64,000 nucleotides of DNA from Adiantum capillus-veneris (Eukaryota > Streptophyta > Polypodiopsida > Polypodiales > Pteridaceae), in NCBI GenBank assembly GCA_014529385.2, contig CM043946.1:16573077-16637076 (forward strand). The letters are read 5' to 3'. Under the pieces are notes generated by a model, which was given only the letters and a program-made list of their open reading frames with translations, searched no databases and had not been told where the DNA came from. This document shows positions 32,694 to 43,476 of the stretch, piece by piece (position 1 is the first letter of the stretch; every line of letters begins with the position of its first letter). The position numbers and the translations under genes are program-made.

Positions 32694-32975
32694 TGTTGGA
32701 GATTGCAGGGAAACACACATAGCTTGGAGAAGACAGAATATCAAGGCACGCAATAGAGATTATGCATTTCTTATTGCATGATGAAAGATAAGATAGCCCT
32801 ATAATGATGGGTGTATATACAATGAACAGGGGGAAAAACCTCTTAGTGAGGGAAAAACTGCCCCGACAGTCTTAAGTGTGTTCACACACATCACTACCAC
32901 ATGTATATAAAAATAGATCATGTGGTAGTGATGTGTTCACACACATCACTACCACATGTATATAAAAATAGATCA
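32694..32975 (-). repeat. 5' LTR of copia copy 2, with rearranged outer end
   Basis: The minus strand ends GCAATCTCCAACA next to the primer site and aligns with 15239-15485. The outer part contains an additional AT-rich string (ATGATCTATTTTTATAT) not in copy 1, and a duplicated block with a hairpin (32881-32975), so the exact LTR start is uncertain. Confidence 0.75.
32881..32975. repeat. 40-bp direct repeat enclosing 17-bp-stem hairpin
   Basis: A 40-bp unit starting TTCACACACATCACTACC occurs at 32881-32920 and 32936-32975. The arms CATGTGGTAGTGATGTG (32919-32935) and its exact complement (32942-32958) flank a 6-base loop. This looks like a replication or transposition by-product at the LTR edge. 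Confidence 0.9.
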
Positions 32976-33079
32976 TTGAAAACTAAAAAAAAACCATCCC
33001 TAAGATAAACAACGTATTTTGAGTAGGTTAGTTTCAGCCTCCGAAGCACTCTACAACTGTTGAAGAATATGGCACCTTG

Positions 33080-33990
33080 GTCAGTTTTTCTTTCTCAACA
33101 TCAAACTTGGGAGGATCATTCTTGCTAAGTTTTTCATATATTTGCATTGGGGTACTCAATGCCTTCCCCCGTTCATATTAAAATGTTGCAAGACCTTGTG
33201 GATATACGTTTCTTGTGACAACTCCAGTAATCCACGTTTTCTATCCCTCTTGATATGCATACCAAGAAAGTGATTTGCATCTCCCAAATTTTTCATAGAA
33301 AATTGCATGCTAAGAGTTTCTGCAATAAAGAAATGTCACCCTTGGATTTGCGAGCAATGAGCATATTATCAACATAAAGTATGAGGATGATGAGGGAACC
33401 ATCGTTCAACCTCTTGGTATATATGCAGTGATCTTATTGGTCCCTTACATAACCTTGGACTGCATATACTTGTCAAACTTCATGTACCACTTGGCCTTGA
33501 GCCTTGTTTTAGTCCATACAATGCCTTACACAATCTGCACACACCAATTTTTCCTTTGTAGGCTTTTCAAATTTAACTTCAAAACCCTCTGGCTACTTCA
33601 TGTAGACGTCCTCATTAATATCCCAGTAAAGGAAAGACGTCTTCACATCCATTTGGACAAGTTCCATGTCCTCAAGGGCTACTAGTCTAAGCACAAGATG
33701 CAATTTAGTCATCTTGACCACTAGAGAAAAAGTCTCATCAAAATCCACACCTTCCTTTTTCTTGAAACCCTTAGCAACCAATTTAGCCTTATACTTAGAC
33801 TCGGGATATTTTGACATGTTCTTTTTTTTATTCACCCATTTGCAAGGCAATGACATTTTTCCCTCTAGAAAATCTATCAATTCCCAATTCTCATTTTCCA
33901 TATTCAAGTTATACTCAGATTGCATTGCCTTCTCCCACTTCATGCTATCTTTCATCTCAATAGCCTCTTGATAGCATGTAGGCTCTCCAC
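33080..33990 (-). pseudogene. reverse transcriptase fragment of a second copia lineage
   Basis: Frame 33955-33593 reads WELIDFLEGKMSLPCKWV, AKLVAKGFKKKEGVDFDET and QMDVKTSFLYWDINEDVYMK, typical RVT_2. Downstream minus-strand sequence continues with KAKWYMKFDKYMQS and a catalytic box YVDN (33376-33365) in place of YVDD, then GKALSTPMQIYEKLS. It differs clearly from the 27.9-33 kb element. No LTR was found for it, and it is cut at about 33060 by unrelated DNA. Confidence 0.8.
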
Positions 33991-34083
33991 AATCACTGAT
34001 TGATAAATACTAAACCTTGCTTAAGGGCACGAGATACACGTGTAGATCTCCTCACTTAAGAGTTCACAAATGTAGTGCATGTG

Positions 34084-34084
<1 letters not shown>

Positions 34085-34141
<57 letters not shown>
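34085..34141. repeat. (GA)n microsatellite
   Basis: About 28 AG/GA units. Confidence 0.95.
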
Positions 34142-34143
<2 letters not shown>

Positions 34144-35669
34144 ATGAGCATGATGTGGGTGAAGGATTCACAATTACTACACTACTCCTTATTGTTATAT
34201 ATAATCAAAAGAATAGATAAAGATAGTATGATTATTGTGATGGGTTGTTAGTGGATGTACCTAATGGGCACCCTCCTAGTTGGCCACATCACCATAGGGC
34301 CATTATTTTTTGTAATCATATTATTTTTCCAAGAAAGACTGTAAAAAAAGTAGCTATGATTATTGAGCCAGATGATTAATGAGTCACGTCATTGTAAAAT
34401 CTAAGTTGTAGTCCTTTTATCTTGAACTTTTAGACTTATAAGTTGGCCACTCGCCAAATGAGCCCTAAGTACAAAGTCCAAATATTCAAGTTTGAACAAA
34501 ACCTTTTGTATCTTATCTAAAGTTTTGAAGAGCTCTTAGTGTGCGACTGAGACTGGCTACTCTCAAGCACCTTGTAATCCTTTTTTCCATTTTTCTCAAG
34601 CTCTAGTAATCAAAATTCAATTTTGCAAAGTGCATCGTGTTCCTTGTCTTGTGCTCTCTAAGTTAAGTGTAATCATTCTCACTTTTGTTATGGTTTGTGA
34701 CTGCTTGTCTGTGAGCTAAATTTGTTGTTTTGAGTGCAAAAATGGTTGTTTTTGACGTTTTGACTATAAGAGAGTGTTCCTACACCATAGGGCAATCTTT
34801 CTAGATAGTTATGTTGCAGTTTTCAGGACCTTGATCATAATGGATTGTGATTTTGGTACCTTGCTAGATTGTGACTAGACTTGGTAGGATAGTGTCCCTA
34901 GGCCTATCATACCTCCTCCTAATGTTTCATTTCATTTGGAGGCCGTTTGAGTGCCAAAATGGACGGCCTAGAGTGTGAGATAGAACATAGGCAGATTGCT
35001 TGAGCAAAGAGTGATAGATTTGCCAGTGTTGATGATAGCGTCGTTTCATAGGTTCACTTCTTGAAGTTGACACCTTCAAAGAGTTTCCGTGCCCCATCCA
35101 AATTGCTTCGTTTTTTACTTCCTTCTTCTTCGCTCTCACCATCTATTGCTTGCCGAAAAACAGAGAATGATTATTGAGGTTTAGTGGCTGAGTCAACATT
35201 AAAAATACCTTCTTTGCCATTAGTGGAGCTATCAGACAACTCCACTATCGCCACACATGATTTTGAGGGCATTTTCACAGCCTCGTTTACAGCCAACACA
35301 AACTTTGTAGATAGAGTTGAATCCAACACAAAGCAAAATTGATGACCTGATGCCACACCATCTTCCACCTTAGTGTGAATCTCGCCATCCGGAGTGCAAA
35401 TCATGGCAAGTTGTTCTCTATCACTACCACCCCATAATAAAAACCTATACACCTTTTAACTTGCTTCTTCTCTACCCTTTCACTATTCTATGTCACTATC
35501 ATCTCTCTCCCTATCCAACTCTTGCCATTTCTCAATCTCTATCCCTAGTCTCATGCAGTCTTTTTCTCTATCTTTTCAAAATCCCTCTCTATCTCTCTCA
35601 CTCTTTCTTTGTATCTGTCTCCACTACACTCCACATATCTTTCTTTCTCCGAGTACCTCCTTCTATCTA

Positions 35670-35672
<3 letters not shown>
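34142..35672. other. no supported gene
   Basis: Minus-strand frames at 34927-35142 and 35171-35452 (the latter 94 codons) have no recognisable motif. The second looks protein-like in composition but stays unassigned. Confidence 0.35.
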
Positions 35673-35743
<71 letters not shown>

Positions 35744-36035
35744 AACTTACAACTCCCCTCTGTTATCTCTTTCCATGTTGTTCAATATTCCTCTTTTGCC
35801 TTTTGCTACCTCCATTTCTTTGCCTGACCCTCTACTTCTATTTATCTTTCTCTCTTTGTCACTCTACCTATTTATTTTCTCAATCTATCCCACATCCTAA
35901 TATTCTTTATCTCCATCCCTTTCTATTTCTCTATCCATCCATTTCTCTCTCACACTCTCTATCTACCTCTATTAGCTCCCTCTCTATCTTTTTACATTTC
36001 TCCATTCCTCTCTTTCTTTATTTCTCAACATCCAT

Positions 36036-36085
<50 letters not shown>
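35673..36085. repeat. CT-rich low-complexity region with two (CT)n tracts
   Basis: (CT)n at 35673-35739 and 36038-36085, within 600 bp of cytosine/thymine-rich DNA. Long Ser/Leu frames here are products of the repeat. Confidence 0.9.
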
Positions 36086-36087
<2 letters not shown>

Positions 36088-36591
36088 TTCCACTATCTCG
36101 TTTTGAAACTATCTCCCTAGTATTCTTGCACTTTTACTTATCTCTCTCTATCTATATTTCCATCTTATCTATCTCCCTATGAGCTTTTTTCGATACTAAT
36201 GGAAGGATCTTCTTTAAAAAGAGGCACACAAGGTTTTCTCTTTCTTTCCCTCCCTATCTCATTGGACGTTAACACTTGTTAATACTTGGGAGTAGAAGCT
36301 TGCATGTTTTCAAGGCTATCTTAGACATATTAAGAAAGCTAGGAATTTTTTTAATAAAAAAAGAGACAAGGTTCCCTCTTTCTTTCTCTCCCTATCTAAT
36401 TGAGCACTAGCCCTAGGCTGACAAGAGATGTGGAAATTCCCAAAATACTGCTCAATTTTTAAAAGCTCCCAAAATACCCTCGAGATCCGTTTTTTGAGTG
36501 CTTAGTATGTAATTTGTCACAAATTCCTCACAACAAGGAAAGGCAAGTATATCTAAAAATAATGAAGTAATTTGTAATTCAAGCCTACATA
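36086..36591. other. non-coding left flank of large LTR element
   Basis: It contains a roughly repeated block (GAGGCACACAAGGTTTTCTC and GAGACAAGGTTCCCTC, about 150 bp apart), each followed by TTTCTTTC.CTCCCTATCT. No gene is seen. Confidence 0.5.
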
Positions 36592-36596
36592 CATAA

Positions 36597-37554
36597 TGTT
36601 GACCGTTGGGTCAACAACACAACATAACTCAAGTTTCGTACCAAAGTCTTATCTTTTGCGAGTTATGAAATGCTGCGGATTATGGCTATAAACGTCATTT
36701 GTAATGAGTAGTTATTCTAGTTTCGGAAGCCGGGGTGCAATGGCACTTCCAAATTGTAAATACAAAACCATTTGACCCTTTCAACTCCATTTTTGGTTAA
36801 ACCTAAGGTAGCCTTAGTATATAAGGTACCTAGATCATTTTGTAAAAGAAGACTTTTATCATAATCAAAACTTAGCGCTGTCGTCTACTGTGTGTGAGAG
36901 AGAAAGAGAGTGAGTGTGAGCTTCATCCTCTCTCTACGCCCGGCTCGCTCAACACATTGGAGATCCGACTGCACCATTGTTGTAGGCTCGAGGAGAGCTA
37001 CGCGACAATGCCAAGTATTCCACGCGAGACGAAGCGCACACGCCGACGCATCTACGAGCTATTTGTGGCCGTAAGTGTATCAAACGATGTCTGTTTTCTG
37101 CGTGCTACTAGTCTATAGAATCGTGGCGACATAAGCTACGTATAGGTACTCATAAATTTTAATTTCGAGCACTTTCAAAATTCGGCTCTGTCATCCTATG
37201 CGTTTTTCGCAAATGGGTTTAGAGTGAGGGTTTTGAGTGTAGAAGCTTAGGGACAGGTGTATCCTAGTGAGGGGATGGTGTTCCTTAAGTTTCGTACGAA
37301 TCTGGCATGATTAGGCGAGTTACCTTCCGTATGTGTGTATGTGGCTAGGTGGTGTAGTTGAGAGCAGTGAGGTTCTAGATTGTGGTTTAGTTGGCCTTCC
37401 TGAGTGTTGTATGTGTAGGATGGTCTCAACCTGACAAGCTTAAGAGATTTCCTCTGTGTGCCTATCGTGTCATCTGTGTCCTCGATTGACATTATGTTGA
37501 TCTAAGTAGTGTTTGCATGCACTTCATGGGTGTGTGAGTCGCTCCCGTCCAACA
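36597..37554 (+). repeat. 5' LTR of large element
   Basis: 958 bp, TGTTGACC...GTCCAACA. The first 20 bases (TGTTGACCGTTGGGTCAACA) form an 8-bp inverted repeat. A TATA box (TATATAAG) lies at 36818-36825. I counted about 29 differences from the 3' LTR by eye (about 3%), mostly transitions. The short frame at 36894-37118 occurs in both LTRs and is not considered a gene. Confidence 0.95.
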
Positions 37555-37555
37555 T

Positions 37556-37573
37556 TGGCGCCGCTGCCAGGGA
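37556..37573 (+). promoter_or_regulatory. primer-binding site, tRNA-Asp type
   Basis: TGGCGCCGCTGCCAGGGA follows the LTR after one base. It matches the complement of the 3' end of plant tRNA-Asp with about two mismatches, from memory of that tRNA. Confidence 0.75.
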
Positions 37574-38097
37574 CACAAGGACCTAAGTAGGTTTCCTACT
37601 AACACTCGTGTGATGGTTTCTTGATTTAGTTTCGGCTAAAGAAAGCGTTTTTCTTAAGTGGATCCGGAAGAGGATATTCCGTGATCAAGTGGATAGCCAG
37701 GAAGCGTGTGTCTTGCCGAGGGTCTGCGACTAGATAGGTTTAGTTAGGATCTGTGGATTAGAGTAGTTGTTGGAGGTCGAGTGATTTGTGAGGTGATAAA
37801 AGCGTTTACTAGTCCGTGTGTGGCAGTGAAGCGTTTTTTTACTCATAGATGCAAAACCCCATATGATTTGTAGGAGTAGCTTTAGGTAAGTGATCTGATT
37901 CTGATCTAGAGCTATTCAGCATTGAATTATTTGCTAAAGTGCTTGATTGCATTTGAAATAACGGAAAAGTGTGCTTTTGAAGGTAAAAATGCATTAAACA
38001 AGCTTTTGTGGATATTTTTGTATGACTGACTGATGTTATGCATATAAAAGAGCATTTGCAAGGGTTCTGTGAAAAAAACCTGCAATTCTGTAAACAT

Positions 38098-39807
38098 AGA
38101 CATCCTACGCGTAGGATGTCTCAAGGGGGTTCTGGAGACCAAATTTGAAAATTCTGACTGCACCAGTGTGTTCAAAAGGGGGGGTTTACCCTAAGTATAC
38201 ATTGAAACTAGAGTTTTGACCAACTCTTGACACCCAAAAGACCAAAGACGGAGTGTCAAAAACGCGAAAACAAGAAACTTAAGATTCTGAGCACAATTTT
38301 GCATAAAAACTGGTAGGAATGCTTGAAAAGTAGTGCTCAGGACTTCGGGATGCCAGTGGATGAATTCTGTCAAAATTTTCATCAGTAGACATCCTATGCG
38401 TAGGATGTCTCGAGGGCACTTTTGGCAGGGAATTTGGAAAAACTGAGGTTACCAGTGGATTCAGAGGGTAGGTTTTACCCTAGTAACATATTGACTTGGG
38501 TGTTTTTCCCTATTTTTGTTGACCAAAAGCCAAAAGGCAGAAAAGGCTTAAAAACGTAGAATTTCAGAAAAGGCTTAAATTGAGTGATTTTTGCATGTTT
38601 TTGCAATTGTGAAGCATACTTGCACTTGCTGAGAGCATAAGGAAGCATCAGGGACACTTCAGTCTCAAAAAATCAGCAATAGACATCCTATGTGTAGGAT
38701 GTCTACAGGGTGATCTGGTGGAAATTTTGAAAATCTGAGGTGACCAGTGTGTTTAGAAGGTAGGTTTTACCCTATTTTCACCTGGAAAGTGGAAATTTGA
38801 CCAAATTTTGACAGATCAAAGCCAAAAGACAAGAACTGCCAGATATCCTACCCAAATTGTGTCCAAAGCATTATTTTGAGACCAAAACCATAATATGGCT
38901 GCATGAACATGTCTTGAATGATATATTGAGTGACTGAAAGGGGTTTCACCTCATTTGGGTGAGAAAATTGGGTTCAAAGCGTACTTTAGCACTTCTGACT
39001 GACAAAAGGCAAGAATAGCTAGTTTTGGGGTCTTTTGACATCCAAATTAAAATATAAGCATAGCATTGGGTTGCTGACATCAAGGGGAAGCTGTGGCTCA
39101 AGTTTGGGGCAAATCTGAGCAGTTAGACATCCTACGCGTACGATGTCTTCACCATGATTTAGCACTCCAAATCAACCTCTGAGCATACCACAGTGATCAG
39201 CACCTTAAGGAGAGTCTGTGGTTCAAATTTGGGGCAATTCTGAGCAGTTAGACATCCTACGCGTAGGATGTCTAAGACATAATTCTGAAACCAAAATTAT
39301 AATGTGACCATACCATGCTGTTGTATAGCCTTAGGCAAGCCTCCTAGGAAAATTTGATCCAATTTGGAGTTGATTTGACTTACTAATTCATCAGAATAGA
39401 CATCAGGCTTTTGAAATAGATTCTTGATCATTTGACCAACCTATAGGTGTCAGAATCAAAAAGAAAAAAATACCTGTGAGCTTAGCACATCAAGGGGAAG
39501 CTACAGTGCAAGTTTGAGCTGAAACAGAGCAAAAAGACATCTTACGCGTAGGATGTCTCCAGCTTGATTTAGGACTCCAAACCAACTTATGAGCACACCA
39601 CTGTGATCAGCACATCAAGGAGAAGCTAGGGTGAAAATTTCAAGTCATTCTAAGAAAAAAGACATCCTACGCGTAGGATGTCTCAAGGCCATTTTTAAAT
39701 CCAAATGAAAAGCTGAGCATACCATTGTGTTGCTGGACTTAAGGGGAGTCTCTGGACCAAATCTTGTTAAATTCTGAGCATATAGACATCCTACGCGTAG
39801 GATGTCT
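38098..39807 (+). repeat. eight 24-bp palindromes in the retroelement leader
   Basis: The half-site AGACATCCTACG followed by its reverse complement occurs at 38098, 38387, 38681, 39125, 39250, 39535, 39660 and 39784. Spacings are about 290 bp (first three) and then about 125 or 285 bp. The intervening DNA is a diverged repeat (TTGCTGACATCAAGGGGAAGCT...TCTGAGCA). Decayed half-copies lie near 38837 and 39396. As RNA each forms a 10-bp stem with a CGCG tetraloop. Variants: TGCG loop (38387), TGTG loop (38681), one stem mismatch (39125), one change that leaves a G-U pair (39535). Confidence 0.95.
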
Positions 39808-40257
39808 CTAGGCCAGTTTTAGGGTCCAATTGTACCTTTTACCATACAGAAGTGTTCACGGTGTCACAAAGATCCCAAATCTTCTTTTAAATTTGAATTT
39901 GGACTCATTTTGACCAGTCTAAACTGCATTTCAGTATTTTGGCCATAACTTTCACAAACGGTATTTGATCGGAAAAGTTTTTACATCAAAACGTAGCCTG
40001 AGAGCGGCTCTACAGATCTTAGAGCAAAACTTGAACTAATGCCAATGGCAACCATTTAGTTCAACTTTGAAAAAAACATCGTTTGAGGCCTCAAAATTCA
40101 TCCACAAGTTAGGGGTGTCTGAAAGCGACAATTTGCGAGAATTGTGACGAAACGGTTGCGGTTTTGGACATAGTTTCGACTTTTCCCTAACCAAAGCACT
40201 TGAACACAGTGGACTAAGTCTACTTGAATCAAGAAAAAGCTCTTAAGCCCAGAAATC

Positions 40258-43200
40258 ATGTCTACCCTAGATTCAAACTCAGCTTACACAAGCTTGGAGA
40301 TCCCGACGATAGAGGAATATCCTCCCACAATGGATCTTCCAAACTTGCAATTGATAAAGACCCATCTTGTTGAGAGAGTTTGGATGATTGGTCATGAGAG
40401 TGAAGGACTATATAGATACATTGACGACAATGAGGTCAATCTTTATAGGTGCTCAGATCCATACCTAGAAGAGATAACGGATTGCAAGCTCTTATATGTC
40501 TACACATACGGAGTCGACTGTCAATGGAGATCTATAGTTGTCGACAAGTATGGACGAGAATACAGAGTTGTAGAAAGCACAAATCCACAGACTGTACTAG
40601 AAAGAGGTGGATATTTGGTCAATGAAGGACCACAAATGCCTCCACCAAACACAAGAATTCCTATAGGAATTCCAAGAAGAGAGCCACCAGGATTCCCTTC
40701 AAGAGCGATAACGAGAGAAGGATTGGGAGAGTCTCTGGTCAGACTTGTAGACAATCAACGAGTTAGACCATCCCAAGTCCAGAAACGGGTAAACAGAAAA
40801 TACTCTGAAGATAAAGATCCGAGAGATCACGTAGCGGCTTTTAGAAGAGTGATTAGAGCAGAGGAAGTTTCAGATTTTGCGACACAGTTTGCGGGATTTG
40901 GATTGACTCTAGAAGATGATGCAGCTACATGGTTCGACTCGGTGGGAAAATGGGATTTTGAGACCCTAGATGAGCTGTTTGAGGAGTTTATTGAAGAATT
41001 CTCGCCAAAAGGCATTGCTCACAACACGGTCTCGCAAATCCATAGATTCAAACAGAAAGAGGATGAATCAGTACGCAAAGCATCATTACGGCTTAAGAGA
41101 TATGTTAAGCTCTGTCCGAGAGCGGAATTACCTACGCAAGCACGACTGATGCTGATCTTTATCCACGGAATGAGACATGCGGGCCTTCAGAAGGATCTGC
41201 ATATGATAAGGAGGAGGACGCTAAACGAGTTGATCAAAGAAGCTCTTTATCTAGTGGATAACTGTGAGGCATACAAAGAAAAGGACTTAAAGAGTCAAGG
41301 AGATGACACATCCTCTCAGAACAGTGTTTCACAGATAAGTGAGTCCATTGCCAAGCCAATGGCACCTATTGATCAAGAAAAGCTTATCGACAACTTGGTC
41401 AAGAGGTTGATTCCTCTTGTAAGGTCTGATTCGGGAGAGCCGAGGTGGTGTGAAATTGAGAGAAAATGGACGAACCATACGGGGGAAGAGTGCTATTATA
41501 GTATGGAAAATGCTAGGGAGAGGTATGTACAACCGGTTCTAGAAGCACCTACTCCACCTAGATACATTATGGGGAATGCGCCAGGACCAGTAGGAGTTTT
41601 AAGGCCACAGCTTGTCTTAGGACAACAACCTCCACTGCCAGGTGCTAGAATGCAGGTAGACATGAGATACATGCCAATGATGGAAGCATCAAATAAACCA
41701 ACGCCAGTACCAGCTACAATGTGGTATAGCAACCAAAGTGAGTACTACCCTTCGGAGCAACAAAATGTGAGAGAAACACATGGAGTGGTGAGGCCGGTAC
41801 AACCTCCACCTCCTGGGTTTCAGTCGAAAGAAATAAGGTATGAAATGGATGAAAGGACATTGCGATTCATTGCAAATAGCGGCTTATCTAGGTCAAAGCT
41901 TGCTTATAGCCAAGAGGAAATGCTAAAAGAATCTCCTCAACCAGAGACAGATTGTCACAAAAGTCGTGACAACCACTTGATCAAACAATGTCCTCATACG
42001 GAGATCACTGAAGTAAATGCCTATTGTCTTGAGTGTGGCATCACTCACTTGATCCCCGATTGCCCGAAAAAACCAAACCAAATCAAGATAATCACGAAAA
42101 ATGTATCAGGGATTGTTGACCTACCTAGTAGCTCAGAAAATGAAAATGTCGTACCAGTTGAAGTGGTTACGAGAGCACAAGCTCAAAAGAAAGCTAATGA
42201 GAATCCAGAGACAAAGAACACGGAAAGTGACACGAGTCCAAAGACAGATGATGGACCAAAGATAGACGCACCTAGTCAGAAAACCAAGAGCAAACGAAGT
42301 AGTTGGAAAGCTAGAAAGACTAGGATGAAAGCACGCAGGGAACGAGAGCAAAAATCCCTAGCTGAGAAGCTTACCAAAGCTGAGGAGAAGATAAAACAAC
42401 ATAAGGAAAAGGAGGCACTTTCTCTTACACAGATGGTTAAACCTCTAGAAGAACCATCCATGGATGAGAAACCTAGAAGTGCTAGTTCAAGAGGATCTGT
42501 GTTGGTAGAGAAGGTTAATGAGACATTAGATGCCCTCTTGAAAGCCTATGATGCGAGGCTCAAAAACAACCAAACCCAAGAACACAGGTGGATGACATAT
42601 CCCTATACAGAACTAGAAAAGCAAAGGTTTGAAATGTGCAAGAAAATGATTCAAACAGCCCAAGCTTTACTAGAACCACCAGTTGCAAAACCTGAGGGTG
42701 TGAACCATGTCATGCCTACACAAGTAATCCCACCAAACCAGGAACTAAAAGAGCCAGATTCTAGTCATAAGCACAGACCAAACCTCAAAGACCCAACATT
42801 AGAACCAAGGATAGTACTGAATACCACGGATAACTCTTCCGAGGGATTTCACCAAGCTATACCTGAGGATTGTAAAGACGTAGATGGTCTTGATGAATTG
42901 TGGAAACAAGTCAGAGAGGCCAATGAAGCCGATGACCTAAGAAGACGAGTAGACAAGACTGGTGATGAACGAGGAGTGTTTCTACCACCAATAGAGGAAT
43001 TTGAGACTGGATCTCAAATGAATCTAGACGTGCAATCGTGTTGGGGCGACAAAGGATCTGTACAATCTATGGATAGTCAACCCCATTCGCTAAGAACACT
43101 ACCGTCCTACATGGGAGAGTACGAGACCAAGTCAGATGTGGTTGTAGTCCCATCACAAAGACTGTCTCCCAACAAGGCCGTCGATTCAAAGGGGCTAGTA

Positions 43201-43476
43201 GATATTCTATCTACCCCAGTCACCTGTACAATAATGTTAGCCGAGTTGCTCAGAATAAGACCAAACATGTGGGCTAATGTGGGTAAATGTCTAGAGAAAT
43301 TTGGTGTAAAAACCCCAATGACGCAAATCGAGGAAGGCATCAAAGAGCTTGAAATGCCTCAACTAAATACTAGGCCAGTGCCATTAAACAAGGTAGGCGA
43401 GTATTACGAGGGAGAAGATTTGAAACACAACCCTTCCTGTGGATTTCAATGGTGTAAAAACCATGGCAATCCTTGA
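40258..43476 (+). CDS. gag: Gag polyprotein, 1072 residues
   Basis: Intact ORF from ATG 40258. Residues about 186-330 form the Ty3/gypsy retrotransposon gag domain (DPRDHVAAFRRVIR, then AATWFDSVGKWDFETLDELF, then FIHGMRHAGLQKDLH). Two compact Cys/His motifs follow at residues 566-578 (C-x2-S-x3-H-x4-C) and 590-602 (CLECGITHLIPDC, C-x2-C-x3-H-x4-C). Each is one residue shorter than the usual C-x2-C-x4-H-x4-C knuckle. Residues about 680-725 are a basic coiled coil. The remainder is acidic and of unknown role. The stop at 43474-43476 overlaps the protease catalytic Asp codon in another frame. An uninterrupted 3.2-kb frame suggests recent selection or youth. Confidence 0.9.
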   Translation: MSTLDSNSAYTSLEIPTIEEYPPTMDLPNLQLIKTHLVERVWMIGHESEGLYRYIDDNEVNLYRCSDPYLEEITDCKLLYVYTYGVDCQWRSIVVDKYGREYRVVESTNPQTVLERGGYLVNEGPQMPPPNTRIPIGIPRREPPGFPSRAITREGLGESLVRLVDNQRVRPSQVQKRVNRKYSEDKDPRDHVAAFRRVIRAEEVSDFATQFAGFGLTLEDDAATWFDSVGKWDFETLDELFEEFIEEFSPKGIAHNTVSQIHRFKQKEDESVRKASLRLKRYVKLCPRAELPTQARLMLIFIHGMRHAGLQKDLHMIRRRTLNELIKEALYLVDNCEAYKEKDLKSQGDDTSSQNSVSQISESIAKPMAPIDQEKLIDNLVKRLIPLVRSDSGEPRWCEIERKWTNHTGEECYYSMENARERYVQPVLEAPTPPRYIMGNAPGPVGVLRPQLVLGQQPPLPGARMQVDMRYMPMMEASNKPTPVPATMWYSNQSEYYPSEQQNVRETHGVVRPVQPPPPGFQSKEIRYEMDERTLRFIANSGLSRSKLAYSQEEMLKESPQPETDCHKSRDNHLIKQCPHTEITEVNAYCLECGITHLIPDCPKKPNQIKIITKNVSGIVDLPSSSENENVVPVEVVTRAQAQKKANENPETKNTESDTSPKTDDGPKIDAPSQKTKSKRSSWKARKTRMKARREREQKSLAEKLTKAEEKIKQHKEKEALSLTQMVKPLEEPSMDEKPRSASSRGSVLVEKVNETLDALLKAYDARLKNNQTQEHRWMTYPYTELEKQRFEMCKKMIQTAQALLEPPVAKPEGVNHVMPTQVIPPNQELKEPDSSHKHRPNLKDPTLEPRIVLNTTDNSSEGFHQAIPEDCKDVDGLDELWKQVREANEADDLRRRVDKTGDERGVFLPPIEEFETGSQMNLDVQSCWGDKGSVQSMDSQPHSLRTLPSYMGEYETKSDVVVVPSQRLSPNKAVDSKGLVDILSTPVTCTIMLAELLRIRPNMWANVGKCLEKFGVKTPMTQIEEGIKELEMPQLNTRPVPLNKVGEYYEGEDLKHNPSCGFQWCKNHGNP

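Larger units (their letters stand above)
27870..32975 (-). mobile_element. Ty1/copia element (copy 2), minus strand
   Basis: Read on the minus strand: 5' LTR (32975-32694), tRNA-Met primer site, gag, zinc knuckle, protease, integrase, RT, RNase H. It is the same family as 12443-15485. The sequence after the RNase H stop (GTGGACTGATCATGT...) matches copy 1 for about 60 bp and then diverges, so the 3' LTR is missing. All genes carry stops or frameshifts. Confidence 0.9.

Noticed and set aside
35461-36120. 219-codon Ser/Leu-rich frame
   Set aside because: Produced by CT microsatellites; no domain and no conservation.
38098-39807. CRISPR-like repeat array
   Set aside because: Repeats are palindromes with irregular 100-420 bp spacers that are themselves related, inside a plant retrotransposon with eukaryotic features.
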